Source of the DNA: Mugil cephalus | Lineage: Eukaryota; Chordata; Actinopteri; Mugiliformes; Mugilidae | NCBI RefSeq assembly: GCF_022458985.1 | Contig: NC_061777.1 | Coordinates: 17,573,668-17,637,667, forward strand | Direction: 5' to 3' | DNA length: 64,000 nucleotides | In this document: piece after piece, positions 39,599 through 64,000 of the stretch | How positions within the stretch are numbered: the stretch's first letter is position 1 | How the letters are laid out: each line of letters begins with the position of its first letter | Program-made: the position numbers and the translations under genes | The notes under the pieces: model-generated | Seen by the model: only the letters and a program-made list of their open reading frames with translations | What the model was told of the DNA's origin: nothing | The model's database searches: none

Positions 39599-40366
39599 TG
39601 GGCTGGAGTTTTTTCCCCTAAATTTATGCAGCATGATGTCATCTTCCTAGAGAGATATTGTGGAATGATCCCTCCAACAACTGTAAATAGCTCCCCGTGG
39701 TTATGTGACTACAGTACATCTGCTATGTGATGTGTAATGTTGGATTATACATTTCACCCGACTGATTTTTTTATTATGTGGTTCATTGTGATCAGGATAG
39801 TGTGATAACCTAGAAAGAAGTGACCAGAATACGTTAATGTTTCCAGGAAGGACATGCAACTTATCAGACTTGGTGTCCTGCTTTGAATCGGAGTTCAGCT
39901 GTTTATAACAAGTCTAGTCTTTTATTTGCAGATTTGTGTTTTTGAGGCAGACACAGGTTAAAAAAGGATAAAATATTTGACTTATTCTCATTCTATATTT
40001 TTTTTTTCATCAGATCTTGGCGAGTACAAAAAAAAGCACAGATAACTTTACGAAAAGCAAACTTTTACAAGATAAATCTAAGTACATACACTCATATTCA
40101 ATAGTGTTGAATTGAATACTTCAAAGGTAAACTAAGTTCTCTGCGTTTATATTTAAGCTTCCATATAATACTGTGTGATTCTTGTTTCTGTTCTTCATTT
40201 TATCCTTTTCCTGAAATGCCTGTTAATAAATCCTCCATTCCAAAGTTTTTGTCCAGTTTCAAGTCAATAACATCACGCGGCGGAAGCCCTATTTCAAATG
40301 CTAGTTCACAACGTGTCACGGAAACTAAATTGTCCAAAGCGAGAAAACGAATGTCCAATCCTCTTG
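39599..40366. other. tail-to-tail 3'UTRs of c9orf78 and med22
   Basis: Between the two convergent stop codons lie 768 bases. A + strand AATAAA at 40225-40230 would end c9orf78, and a - strand AATAAA at 39926-39921 would end med22. If both are used, the two mRNAs overlap antisense by roughly 300 bases. Confidence 0.5.
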
Positions 40367-42591
40367 TCACGGTTTCTCCATGGAGGCCGTCCCGTGTCCG
40401 TTGAGGTGGTGCTGCTGCGCGTTGGCCTCCTGTGACGGAGGTCCATCCGCGTCCTCTTTGTCGCCCTGGTTAGAGCTGCGGCTGCTGTCTGGGGAGGCCC
40501 AACTGTCTCGGCGGCGGTAGGCCTCGCATAGTGGCAGATCAGTGCTGTCCCACTGACTGTAGCTTTGCGGAGCAGAAACCAGTTGGAGGCAAAGAATCAG
40601 CGCAGCACAGAAAGGAGAGGAGCAGACAAGAGCAGCAGGTCAGAATAAGCACATTCATACACGGAGGAGCACATGTAAGCACACACTCAATGGAAGCACA
40701 GAGGTTAAGACAGATATATACTGATTTGTTTAGAGGTGTGACAGCTGGTCAGCTGCTGATTTCAGTTCAGCGGAGAGAGTTTGATTAGTTGCTGATGGAG
40801 GAGAAAGCAGAGCGAGCGCAGCGAGGAAGGCAAGCCCACACCCAGCATGCTCCGAAACAAGACCAAGAGCCACTTCTTAACATCTTCTAAATAAAAAAAA
40901 CACCACAAACCACTACAGATTTTGGTCTCTGCTTTATTTCTCTATTATTTTGGGTCTACTGGAACATCTGGCACAATCTATTACACAAATATAACTGCAC
41001 CACGTGTGACTGACGCCTGCTAACATGGTTACAGCTTGTGGTCCTACGGACGGAATCAGCAAGGTGTAATGTGATTACTTTGACAGAAAACATTTACTGG
41101 AGAAACTGCGTGGCCTTACAGTTGACCTCAAACAGATAAAAGCAAACAGGCGCGTCGAATTGTAGAGTTCATCGTTAAACTCCAGTATATATGCCGTCAT
41201 TAAACAACGTTAAACATTTCATATAAATACTATTAAATGAAAGAGCTTGTCTTGTAAATGTGTGTTCTCTTTCCGCAAAACTCTGCATGTTGCAAAACCC
41301 ACAAATTCATCCAGGGATAAAATAGCCGACCAAGTGCATTAAACCTATAAATCTGAATACTTTTTTAAATTTTAAAACTTGTTGATGTAAATGGACTCTG
41401 AGACCACATTTTGCTAGACTATTAATCTCTATCATGTATGATAAAAATGTTAAAATGCCTCTCTACCTCACTACATGCTGCAAATGAGACAACTCAAACT
41501 CTGAGCACCATCAGAATAATTAAAAATTCAACCTTGTCACCGGAGCAGTTTCCTGGCTTTCAAAGGGTCAACAGCTGATTCAACACTAACTGACTGTCCT
41601 TAAATAAACACTGACCTGTCGTAGTCTAACAGTCGGAGCCAATGACAAAGCTGCCATTTAGTGGTATGTCTTTTTAAGGCTGAAGCCTTCTGTATGATTA
41701 CAACGCACGTTATGACATGCGTCATAATCATTATCATTAGATAATGAAATACAGACAAGGCACTTACTAATCAGTAACAATGTAAAGGCACATAGTGAGA
41801 TGATGTCCACCACAATGATGCTCGGCAATGACTTGTGTTGATGAATGGTTCTGTTTTGACAACAGACGGACAGACTAAACTCTTCCTTGGCATCAGAAGC
41901 AGATAGTATCAGGTGAGACAGTACATGGTGCTGCGTGGGGGGAGGAGGGGGGGCAACAAAGGGGAAGTGGGATGAGCCTACTTGTACCTGGAGGAGTAAT
42001 ATTCTTCCTCTAGCTCATACAGGTCGACGGCAATCTCGTCACGGAGCGACGTGAGCTTCTTGTCGCACTCCTCCTGCAGGGAGCGGAGCTGCTGGTTCTG
42101 GAGGCTGATGGCGTCATTCACGGAGGGAAAGTCGTTCAGGATCAGGAACTGCTTCAGGTCAGACACCAGTTTCATGAGGGACTCGCCGGCTCGTACCTGA
42201 CACAGCAACAAAGGAGAGGAGGAGGAAGCTGGTTAACTCAAAACCCTATTTTTACTGAGGAGATGTTCAAAGACACACAAGTAAACTAAATCCCAGCGGG
42301 CCACTGAAACCTTCCTATATTAAACAGAACATTTTAAATGCGATGACAGACTTGTTTTGTGAAGATTTGCTCACAAATATAGAAAATTTCACGTGAATCC
42401 CACAATACGTACACTTGCAGAAACTGGAATTTCTCATGCAGATGTAGCTTGTGTGTTTACAAAGTTTGATTTGAAACTACAGACTACCAATATCACTTCA
42501 CCTCAAAATCTTAGGAGCTCTGATTTGAGCAGAAAAGTCTGCCTCTCCCACGGTCCATGAAACTGTGAATTTCTCATAGAGATTAATAAAG

Positions 42592-42659
<68 letters not shown>

Positions 42660-43109
42660 CATTCATCCATCTATGTAGACAAAACCAGAAACATCCGAGT
42701 GTACTCACAATGTTGGCTGCTCTGACATGCATTTCATAATGGTCTTGCTCTGCCTGGGTTGGTCGGGAGACTTGTGTCTCATCCTCTATCTGGAAAAAGT
42801 GTGAAAATATTACACAACACCGATGAGCTTATCACAGTTGTTCTGGGAAACACAAGTCTTCGCCTTTACATGGATGGTACTTGTTATGGCTGATCAGACA
42901 CGTGCAAAGAAATTAAATTATTATGACACCACTGAGTAGCTTTAACTTCAGTAATGAACAGAATGAGTGGCAGATGCGAACGTTACCTTGGCCGTTTTGA
43001 TAATTTCTGTGAAGTTGTCCATAATGGATTTGATGTCATCTTTGAGCCTCTTGTTGTAGTTCTGGAGCAGAGTCTCTTTGCTCTGGGGGAGAACTCTCTG
43101 AGTCGCCAT
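40367..43109 (-). CDS. med22: Mediator complex subunit 22 (SURF5), long form
   Basis: Head-module subunit of Mediator, which links transcription factors to RNA polymerase II. Complete: coding exons 42987-43109, 42709-42789, 41988-42196, 40367-40556, giving 200 residues, the same as the human long form. The conserved Surf5 core runs [20 protein letters not shown] ... [13 protein letters not shown] ... [20 protein letters not shown] ... [20 protein letters not shown] ... EEYYSS, mostly helical. The last exon encodes [11 protein letters not shown] followed by a Ser/Gln-rich tail. A 5'UTR exon appears to lie at 43362-43440 (gtgagt donor at 43361) with an acceptor shortly upstream of the start. 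Reading through the last donor gives a 140-residue form (separate entry). In human it lies in the chromosome 9 surfeit cluster; here it is between c9orf78 and aak1. Confidence 0.96.
41978..41987 (-). other. med22: med22 intron-retention C-terminus (short isoform stop)
   Basis: If the donor at 41987 is not used, the frame continues Arg-Tyr-Lys-stop. The donor itself (gtacaag) encodes these residues, and the protein is exactly 140 residues. Human MED22/SURF5 is known in 200- and 140-residue forms, so the lengths agree. Use in this fish is inferred. Confidence 0.55.
42565..42659. repeat. (TATC)n microsatellite at a retroelement-like tail
   Basis: About 17 TATC units (42592-42659) follow AATTTCTCATAGAGATTAAT and AAAG. 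That sequence strongly resembles the 3' tails of teleost retroelements that end in a tetranucleotide array. The body of the element is not evident. It lies in the med22 intron between exons 42709-42789 and 41988-42196. Confidence 0.7.
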
Positions 43110-43440
43110 GGTGCTCAAGAAAAGCCGGAGTTACCTGTTCACACGCCAAGTTCACACAAAACTTCATTTAGATTCAGAGGTTTAAAACAGACTGGACACA
43201 TCTTTGAAAGAGCGAGCGGCTAGCTAGCGCGAAAAGGCGCGTGCTTTAATAACAAAATCAGGTGAGAAAACAGAGCATAACATAACGTGTTTATTATATT
43301 ACTATATCACGATACAAATGCACTTCAAGCAGATTCAATAAAAGAAAGGTTTACCACTCACCTCTCACCGCATAGTTTGTAAACAGTTGTGTTTTACACA
43401 AAAGGAGAAAAACACCGCGTTCCTTCCGTCTTCTCTTCTT

Positions 43441-43716
43441 CGTTAGTTTTAGTAGTGGTTCAAAAATCCGGTATCTTCGCGCAATGCTGCCCCCTAACGA
43501 CGACAAATATTAACTCACACAACAACGTATTGACTGACTTTATGTGGTCTATTTAAATGTTTTTAAAGTTTCAGGAACATTTGTAATTTTAGCAAGAAGT
43601 TAATCAATAAACCCTTAAATGTGAACATTTTCTGTGCTGAAACATCCACTTCAAGTATTAGCTGCAGAGTTTACATAAAGTGTCTTCCATGCAACATCTA
43701 CATTAAATCTTTACGT
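43441..43716. other. short intergenic stretch between med22 and aak1
   Basis: Between the probable med22 transcription start (near 43440) and the most distal aak1 poly(A) candidate (43717-43722, AATAAA on the - strand). No gene seen. The med22 promoter should lie in its first part, but no TATA box is evident. Confidence 0.5.
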
Positions 43717-45464
43717 TTTATTGCTTGAGGGAGAGTAACAATGTGCTGGTGAAGGGAAATAATTACAAAAACTCAGCAGATTTAATTTACATTCATTTAA
43801 TAGTTTCTTTTAATGACTTACAACATAGTTTTCAAAGGCAGGCTGTGCAGCATAACAAGTATTTTGAGTGCTTTCTCATCCAACAGTGTCCTCAACTGTT
43901 CCAAAGGTTTCTGTTCAGTCCAAATAGATTTTTTACTGGCGTGCTACAGACAAAAGACATTCTTAGAAAACCCTGACTTTGTCTCAGTGACCGTGTGCAA
44001 TCGTCATGTATATAAACTGGGTGAGAAAAGTGAACATTTATTTATTTATTTTAAAAGAAGATTGTACGCTTCAAAAAGAAAAGATTTTACAATGAGACAG
44101 AGGGATACATAATTGAAACTTTGGGTCGAACCAGACTGGATCCGCTTTCTGAAAAGTGCCAACAGAAGTCACCAAAAAGTCTTCCATGATTTTACAAAGA
44201 CCATAAAATATTTCCAAAAGGCATTGGAACTAAATTCATAAGGAATGTCATCAATCAGACGATTCAAGATCTCACTTACAAGGTACTTCCATCACAACCC
44301 ACGACTGGATCTGCGAAGCTTAAGTGTTGTAGATATTTGTGAGACTACAGGAAAGTATTGTTGCCGATTTTGTTTTTAAGTTGCAGTTCAGCTTTTTAAA
44401 TAAGTGTCAGTGTCACATTTGGAATCCGTAGAGACGTCTACACTGCAGTGTGGAACGAAATGTTTTTTATGCATACAGTAAAAGTATTTGGTGCAAGTGC
44501 AATTAAACCTTGTAAATGCAGCAGCTTTGTTTTCGGAGGGCACAAAAGGCAAAAGTGATAAATACAGTTTGATGTGGCAAGTACTGGAAGAGTGTAAGGC
44601 TTCAGAGATGTCAACTTGTAAAGAAAGACGGTACAAAGTAAAGTGGATCCTCTACATTTATATAACATAGGAGCTACTATAATGAATTGTCTATGCCTAA
44701 CATGTGTATAACCCTCGTACATTACATGGTACAAACGCTGATGTTCAGTTTTCATAAGACAACACAGTGACCACAAACATAACACACACGACAAACATTG
44801 TGGAGCGAGGCAGAAAAATTCACATCAACAAATGTTATTGTTGAAATCTGTATGAATAATTATCCAGCATTTGCTTCATGACAAACTGTTAGCATCAAAA
44901 CAAAAAGGCTCAAAAATGTCTGGGCATCACTGTAAGATGATTTACACGTTTCATGTTTGATGTAAACAAACAAAGAAACCGTTTCAATCCCTTAGACATA
45001 TTCCTTTTCTCTTTCAAGCTTCTGTGGACCTGTGATTTATTGGAGATTCAAGCTGAATTCATCGTATCTGAGAACTTACACAGCAGAGGGATGAGGCGCA
45101 GTTTTTTTTCAATAAGCGCGGACCTCCGACAACCTACGAACTATGAAATCTAAATCAATGTGTGCGTTTCAACGCAGACACACACAAAAAAATAGCTGAG
45201 GTAGGCAAGAAAACAATCAAGTGCTTGACCACCGCACTGTCCTCATGTAGATGCATGTCGGAAAGATTAAAGACAGGCTAAAAAGATGCGACGGCGCCAT
45301 TGTAAAGACGGCCTTGCACAATCGGAGAACAGCCAGTTAAGAATGAGATCCATGCAGGCCTGCAGTCCAGCTGCAGCGCTGGTGACAGCATGCAGTGTGC
45401 CCTAGAACAGTTTGCATAAATTGGCGGTGCTGGTTCCCACGGCGCCGGCCTCTTCGGTGCGCGG
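43717..45464 (-). other. 3'UTR of the long aak1 form
   Basis: From the stop of the extension exon (45465) to a - strand AATAAA at 43722-43717; nearer candidates include AATAAA copies around 44040-44050. AT-rich with no coding exon. The extent is inferred from the hexamers. Confidence 0.45.
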
Positions 45465-46300
45465 TTAGGGCTTTTCTTGAGGGGCCTTGTGGTGAAAGGG
45501 CGCGGAGACGAACGGGTCTACAGCGTTCACTCCTGAGGTCCATGAGTGAAGAGGCCCAACGGGGACCGACGCCACAGCGGGCTGCCTGCTCACGCTGGAC
45601 ACCACTCTGTGAGCTGCTACTGGCTGCTGAGGCACGGGCCCCTCGAAGTGTCGGGAGTATTTGGCCAGAGCTTGAGGGCGGAACGGCTGTTGGGCAACTT
45701 GTCCCAACGCTCCTTGGTCGGAGGCCGCGGCGTGAGGCGCGTGCGTGTGCGAGGTCTTCGGCTGCGCCCCCGCGGCGTCCTTTCTTTTCCCGAAGGGAGC
45801 CTGAGAGAACACGTCGAGCTGCTGCTGAGCCGGGAGGGCCGCGCGCGGGAAGGGAGCGTTGGCAAACACGTCGCACGATTCTTCTTGCGCAATCCGAAAG
45901 GGCGCTTTGGAGAAGATGTCCGCAGCTGCGGCCGGTCCCTCCGCTGACTCGTGGACGTGCTGGGAGTGATTCTGAGCAAAGGCGCCGGGAGCAGGCGGGT
46001 GGAAGGTAGCGGGAGGTTGCGTCGACGCTGAGCTGGAGTGCAGCGCGGAGGGGAGAGCCAACTGTTGCTCTTCTTCGTCCTCGGAGTCCTGCAGCAGAGG
46101 CCTGGAGCCGCTGCAGTCGTGGGCTGCTACGTCACTCTCGATGGCTTCCCCGTCCAGCTGCTCGTCCTTGCTGGCTTCCTTCTCCTCGTCTTCGTCGCTG
46201 GAGTGAACGCAGTCCTCGGTTTTCTGAGAAATTCCTTCCAGGGGTTCAGTCTCTTGACCCTCCTCGAGCACAGAGTAGCCATTACTCTCCCCTTGCAGGT
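45465..46300 (-). CDS. aak1: alternative last exon of aak1, AAK1L-type C-terminal extension
   Basis: The acceptor ctctctcacacag precedes 46300. The exon enters in phase 1, the phase at which aak1 exon 50515-50604 ends, so it can replace the normal last exon (49863-49957). It adds 277 residues after the junction codon. Order: an acidic region, then RPLLQDSEDEEEQQ (closely like a stretch in the BMP2K C-terminus), then four repeats D-x-F-x-x-A-P-F: DIFSKAPF (45897-45920), DVFANAPF (45849-45872), DVFSQAPF (45792-45815) and DPFVSAPF (45495-45518). The end is KAPQEKP. D-x-F motifs are known AP2 appendage ligands, and a mammalian AAK1 long splice form with an extra clathrin-binding region has been described. 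Long + strand open frames over this GC-rich exon are shadows. Confidence 0.85.
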
Positions 46301-46639
46301 CTGTGTGAGAGAGCAGAGACATGGGAACGAAACATCAGAGGCGGACAAAACCATCGCAGAAGAGAAACTTCACCATCTGAGGTCCATCTGCTCATTTATC
46401 TACCAGACCATCAACTCTCCGTCTCACACTTGACGTAGTGCATGAGCGATGGACCATCTCTATCATCTCTAAACCACTTGTCTACGAGGAACGAGCACGA
46501 GACTACGACGATACAGACAAATGCTACTCCGCACGAGACAGACAAGACAGCCAGCTCTACTATCACAACAGCCTTGTTTCCACAAATTTAGCACTACTGC
46601 AGTATCCTGAACTCAACCTTCACAACCAGCAACGTGGCG

Positions 46640-46701
46640 TTAAGCGTTAATCGCAGTTAGGGCTGATTGAGGTGGAGGGGACTCAGGGGGAATCAGTACG
46701 T
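46640..46701 (-). CDS. candidate alternative terminal exon of aak1 (short tail)
   Basis: A good acceptor (ccttgtttccacag) precedes 46701. Entered in phase 1, as left by exon 50515-50604, it reads DVLIPPESPPPQSALTAINA and stops. The fit of acceptor, phase and a proline-rich peptide is suggestive, but the exon is short and I do not recognise the tail. It may be chance. Confidence 0.3.
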
Positions 46702-46791
46702 CTGTGGAAACAAGGAGACAGAGGCTACACAGCGAAAGTGAGAGCAGTTAAGACAGGTGTGGACAGGTGAGCGGAGACAGGTCAGTCTTAC

Positions 46792-46818
46792 CTCGGCAGT
46801 GTGGGCAGCAGCTGTTAA
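46792..46818 (-). CDS. candidate 27-bp microexon of aak1
   Basis: Flanked by an AG acceptor with a branch-like TGACTAAC about 20 bases upstream, and a strong gtaaga donor. It is phase 1 at both ends, so it can be inserted before either downstream last exon without breaking frame. It would add nine residues (VNSCCPHCR). The consistent phase is the main support; expression is untested. Confidence 0.35.
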
Positions 46819-49800
46819 CTGGCAGCTCTTGGGAAGATGTTAGTCACAGCCATTAAAGGAAAGCACTGATTTTTTTTGGTTTTTGTTTTACTTCTCTGGT
46901 GGTTTTCCCTCATCGCTCTCCACAGCCTATTTCACATCGTACACACTTTTCCACATGGTTTGGGCAAAAGTTAATCAAACTGAAAAATGAACCTTCAGAT
47001 GGTTTCCCTGTTCACAGCTGACTACCAGAAATATACACAGTGAGGCTGCTCGTTCGACTGTGGGAATAGCAGATATTAATTTCCTCACAGTACGGATAAT
47101 AAGACTCCAGGGAGTCAGTCTGTGGTGCTGCCTAACCAGCACTGACCCAGATCTGAAGTTTCTATCCTCACAAGAAGAATGTGATTTTATAATTGCATCT
47201 ACCAACATCCATGGGCATGGGAAAAGCCTCGATATGTACCATGAAGTTAAAGCCTATCTGCAGTCTGACTAGGCACCATGAGAAGAAAACAGATTTCTCT
47301 GCCATTTAAAGCAGTCAATAAAGACGGTAAATGTCAAATAACCCAAAGAGAATCCATTTACATTCACATTAAAGAGTTTTATTGTCCCTTTACTGTACGA
47401 GTCTCCCTTAATTCATAAAAATAGACGATAACAATCCCGCTTTACATGACACATGGCGCCTGCTGCCGATTGGACTTCCACATTTTGATATAACCCAGGT
47501 AATTGTTACATTTGCCACCATTGCAATCCAGCCATCACAGTAAGTACATTAGTTTCACAGAGCGACACAGTTAAAACTCTACAGCCGAGGCTCTACGGGA
47601 CACAGCACTGTAGTGTGTGATAAGAATATGAAGCGCTGTCGTTGGGTTGCATAGATTAGCCACAAAAAAAAAAAAAAATGCAAATGACTTAACTGAAACT
47701 TAGAAGGACAGAGAGAGAAGAAGCGTAGTGGTATTTATAGTAGTATTCACCCATGCCAATTCTTACAGTGTTGTTGAAGGGTAACTTTTAACATTGTGAT
47801 ACATGAGGAGAACTACCGGGGCCTCAAACGTTACACTTATACACTGCACCGGTGATGGGCTGTCAGGCGAAACGTGCAGTTTTCAGTTTGTATGTACACG
47901 TCTGACGTGATACGAACATTAAAACTTACGGCTACACAATGGACATTCCTTGGCAAGAGAAAAGGCAAAATGAAAGGTAATACTTTTGAAATGTGAAACA
48001 AAGTCAGCTGCAGCGACTGTGACTTGATGTTAACACCTTTCTCACGACTTGACATGAAATGATGAGAGAACAGTTAACGGAGGTGAAAGGTGGTGCAGAG
48101 ACCTCAGGGAGCAAACTCCATCATTAGCTCAGTTTAACTGTGTGTCAGATGAAATATATCATACAGGGTAACGTGTGAGTATCAGTACTATGTAAACAAT
48201 GGCGATGAAGCCCTATAAATACTCGGTCAGGTAAGTCATGAGCACTTCGCTTCATGTACTGATGATGACGACATCCAAAACAAAAGCACTAGCAGAATGA
48301 AAAGACAGAGTAGAAGAACATTTCTGCACATTTAAATACAGCTTCATACACAAATATGTTTGTTTTTTTTAATCTACATATCCTTATACATTTGTACATA
48401 CTTCATAATGGTACCGACATCATACATTCATTCTACAACACTACCGGTAATAGTCACGTTTATCCATGAAAGATGAAATGTCTTTAAATATCGTACACTA
48501 AAAATCAACTTATACCAGCACTGAGAAGCAAAAAATAAGAAACATGACTCCAGTAACTTTATGTACATGTTTTCTTTCTTCTCTGACCGACATGAATGTT
48601 GCGAGTTGGCCGAATAACTTCGAGATAAGTGATAAGAGTGGACCGGCTAGTGTAGATGAAGAGGGGAGCTCACACCTAAACTAAATAACTAAAGTGAGAT
48701 CTACTTTGTGCCTCCCTCTCTGTAGGATGCTGCAGATGTCTTTTTTTTCCTCACCCTGAGACCAGATCAACACACAGCAAATACAGCATGATTCTGAAAT
48801 GTCACTTTGCTTTGGCATTGCTACAGGTCCAGTGATTTCATTCTCTTATATTTCTGCTGTGCTCATCTTGACAACGGGTCAAAGATGTGAGGACGAGTTA
48901 AACACCCTAAACATAAAAAGATGTACAAAATGAACCCAAGTTATTAAGAGTCTTAGAGAAGGGCTCTGGATAATGCTGACAATGGAGGCATAGTACAATA
49001 GAGCCCACTGACTTTCAGGAGGGTTTCAGGACACTGTCACGGCTGACAGATTTACAGGTGCAGGTACTCTACTTAACATTTAGAGAAAGTTGACACTATA
49101 CAGTTAGTTTAATCAAATTAAAAAAACAGCCTTTACTGATTTGTGTGTGATTAGTTTTGTGGGCACGAAATTTGAAGAGATCTAACCTCCTAAAATACAG
49201 CAGATAACGTACATTGTGATCGTGTGAACTGTGTGAACGAGGCAGCCTAACCGTCCACAACAGGAGTTACTTCATTCATCTTGGTTTGGTCACTAGATCA
49301 AAGCTTTCATGTGAAAGTGCATGAAATCACCCAGGAGGTCGACAGCCGCGTCGGCCCTCGCTCTTTACTCAGACCCCTGACGCACGTGAACGTACCTGAA
49401 CGTGGCTTGTGTCGCTGAACAAGCGCACAAAGTGAACACAATGGAGCCGTGATCAAGCGGTTCAAACACAATGGCGGCAGATCACCATGGCTGTGCGCTC
49501 AATGAGGGATATCGATGCAAATATGGGAAAAAGCGTGAGGAGGACCGTGGTGTAGCCGGGGGGCGGAAGCAGACGATGTGGTCAGGCATTAATGAATGGA
49601 TGTTTACCGGCGTGGGGGGTGTCAACGGCCAGCAGAGACACATGAAACCAGCTTATCAGGCAACTAGAGATGGAGTTGAGGCCAAGGAGGCACACGGAGA
49701 GAGAGGCTCCACGCAACCAATCTACGCTGGCTCTCCTCACTTTATAAGGTGCTACAAGTAAGAGCCTCTGCTTGCCCCTCTCTATCCCCCACCCTCCCTC

Positions 49801-49862
49801 CCTCCCTCCCTCCCTCCCTCTGTTAGGATTGCACACTGCCCCTTCGACCTCTCCCACCCCCT
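46819..49862 (-). other. 3'UTR / intron downstream of the standard aak1 stop
   Basis: For transcripts ending at exon 49863-49957 this is 3'UTR, probably to the AATAAA at 47383-47378 on the - strand. For long-form transcripts it is intron. No coding exon with family resemblance was found between 46819 and 49862. It holds a CCCT array near 49792-49820. Confidence 0.5.
49792..49820. repeat. (CCCT)n microsatellite
   Basis: About seven CCCT units, just past the standard aak1 stop codon, in its 3'UTR. Confidence 0.9.

Positions 49863-64000
<14,138 letters not shown>

Noticed and set aside
45395..46009. A 204-codon open frame on the + strand, and another of 133 codons at 45546-45947.
   Set aside because: They lie antisense to the GC-rich aak1 extension exon, which has splice signals, repeats and family resemblance. 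The + frames are compositional shadows (Arg/Gly-rich) with no recognisable domain.
46038..46433. A hydrophobic 131-codon + strand frame resembling a membrane protein.
   Set aside because: It is antisense to the acidic part of the same aak1 exon; acidic codons read in reverse give Leu/Val/Phe-rich peptides.

Overview
This window is vertebrate nuclear DNA, almost certainly from a ray-finned (teleost) fish. All genes are intron-rich with GT-AG splicing (one GC-AG exception). The encoded proteins are close to human orthologues, and the repeats are of kinds common in teleosts: a Tc1-like transposase remnant, short inverted-repeat elements, a retroelement tail and many microsatellites. The species cannot be named from the sequence alone. 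Gene models below were built by hand: translated exons were matched to remembered family sequences, and exon ends were set by splice sites and codon phase.

Layout from left to right: (1) antxr1, + strand, 17 coding exons at 1684-15863, with signal peptide and first exons lost off the left edge, followed by a long probable 3'UTR to about 19245. (2) gfpt1, - strand, complete, 19 coding exons at 20903-32911. (3) nfu1, - strand, complete, 8 exons at 34307-37588. (4) c9orf78, + strand, complete, 9 exons at 37750-39598, head-to-head with nfu1 across only 161 bp. (5) med22, - strand, complete, 4 coding exons at 40367-43109, tail-to-tail with c9orf78. (6) aak1, - strand, 20 coding exons seen from 61938 down to 49863, with the N-terminal exon(s) off the right edge. 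A separate downstream last exon at 45465-46300 would give the long, AAK1L-type C-terminus.

Context: ANTXR1, GFPT1, NFU1 and AAK1 are neighbours in the human genome (2p13), so the backbone is ancestral synteny. C9orf78 and MED22 lie on human chromosome 9, so their position between nfu1 and aak1 reflects a rearrangement. The genes are mostly housekeeping: hexosamine synthesis (gfpt1), mitochondrial Fe-S assembly (nfu1), splicing (c9orf78), transcription by Mediator (med22), endocytosis (aak1) and matrix adhesion (antxr1). They do not form one pathway.

I found no undescribed multi-gene system. The most interesting signals are alternative 3' ends of aak1 (an extension exon with four D-x-F-x-x-A-P-F repeats, plus a candidate 27-bp microexon and short tail exon), an intron-retention isoform of med22 that would be exactly 140 residues, a GC-AG intron inside the aak1 kinase domain, and a GC-rich open frame in the presumed antxr1 3'UTR.
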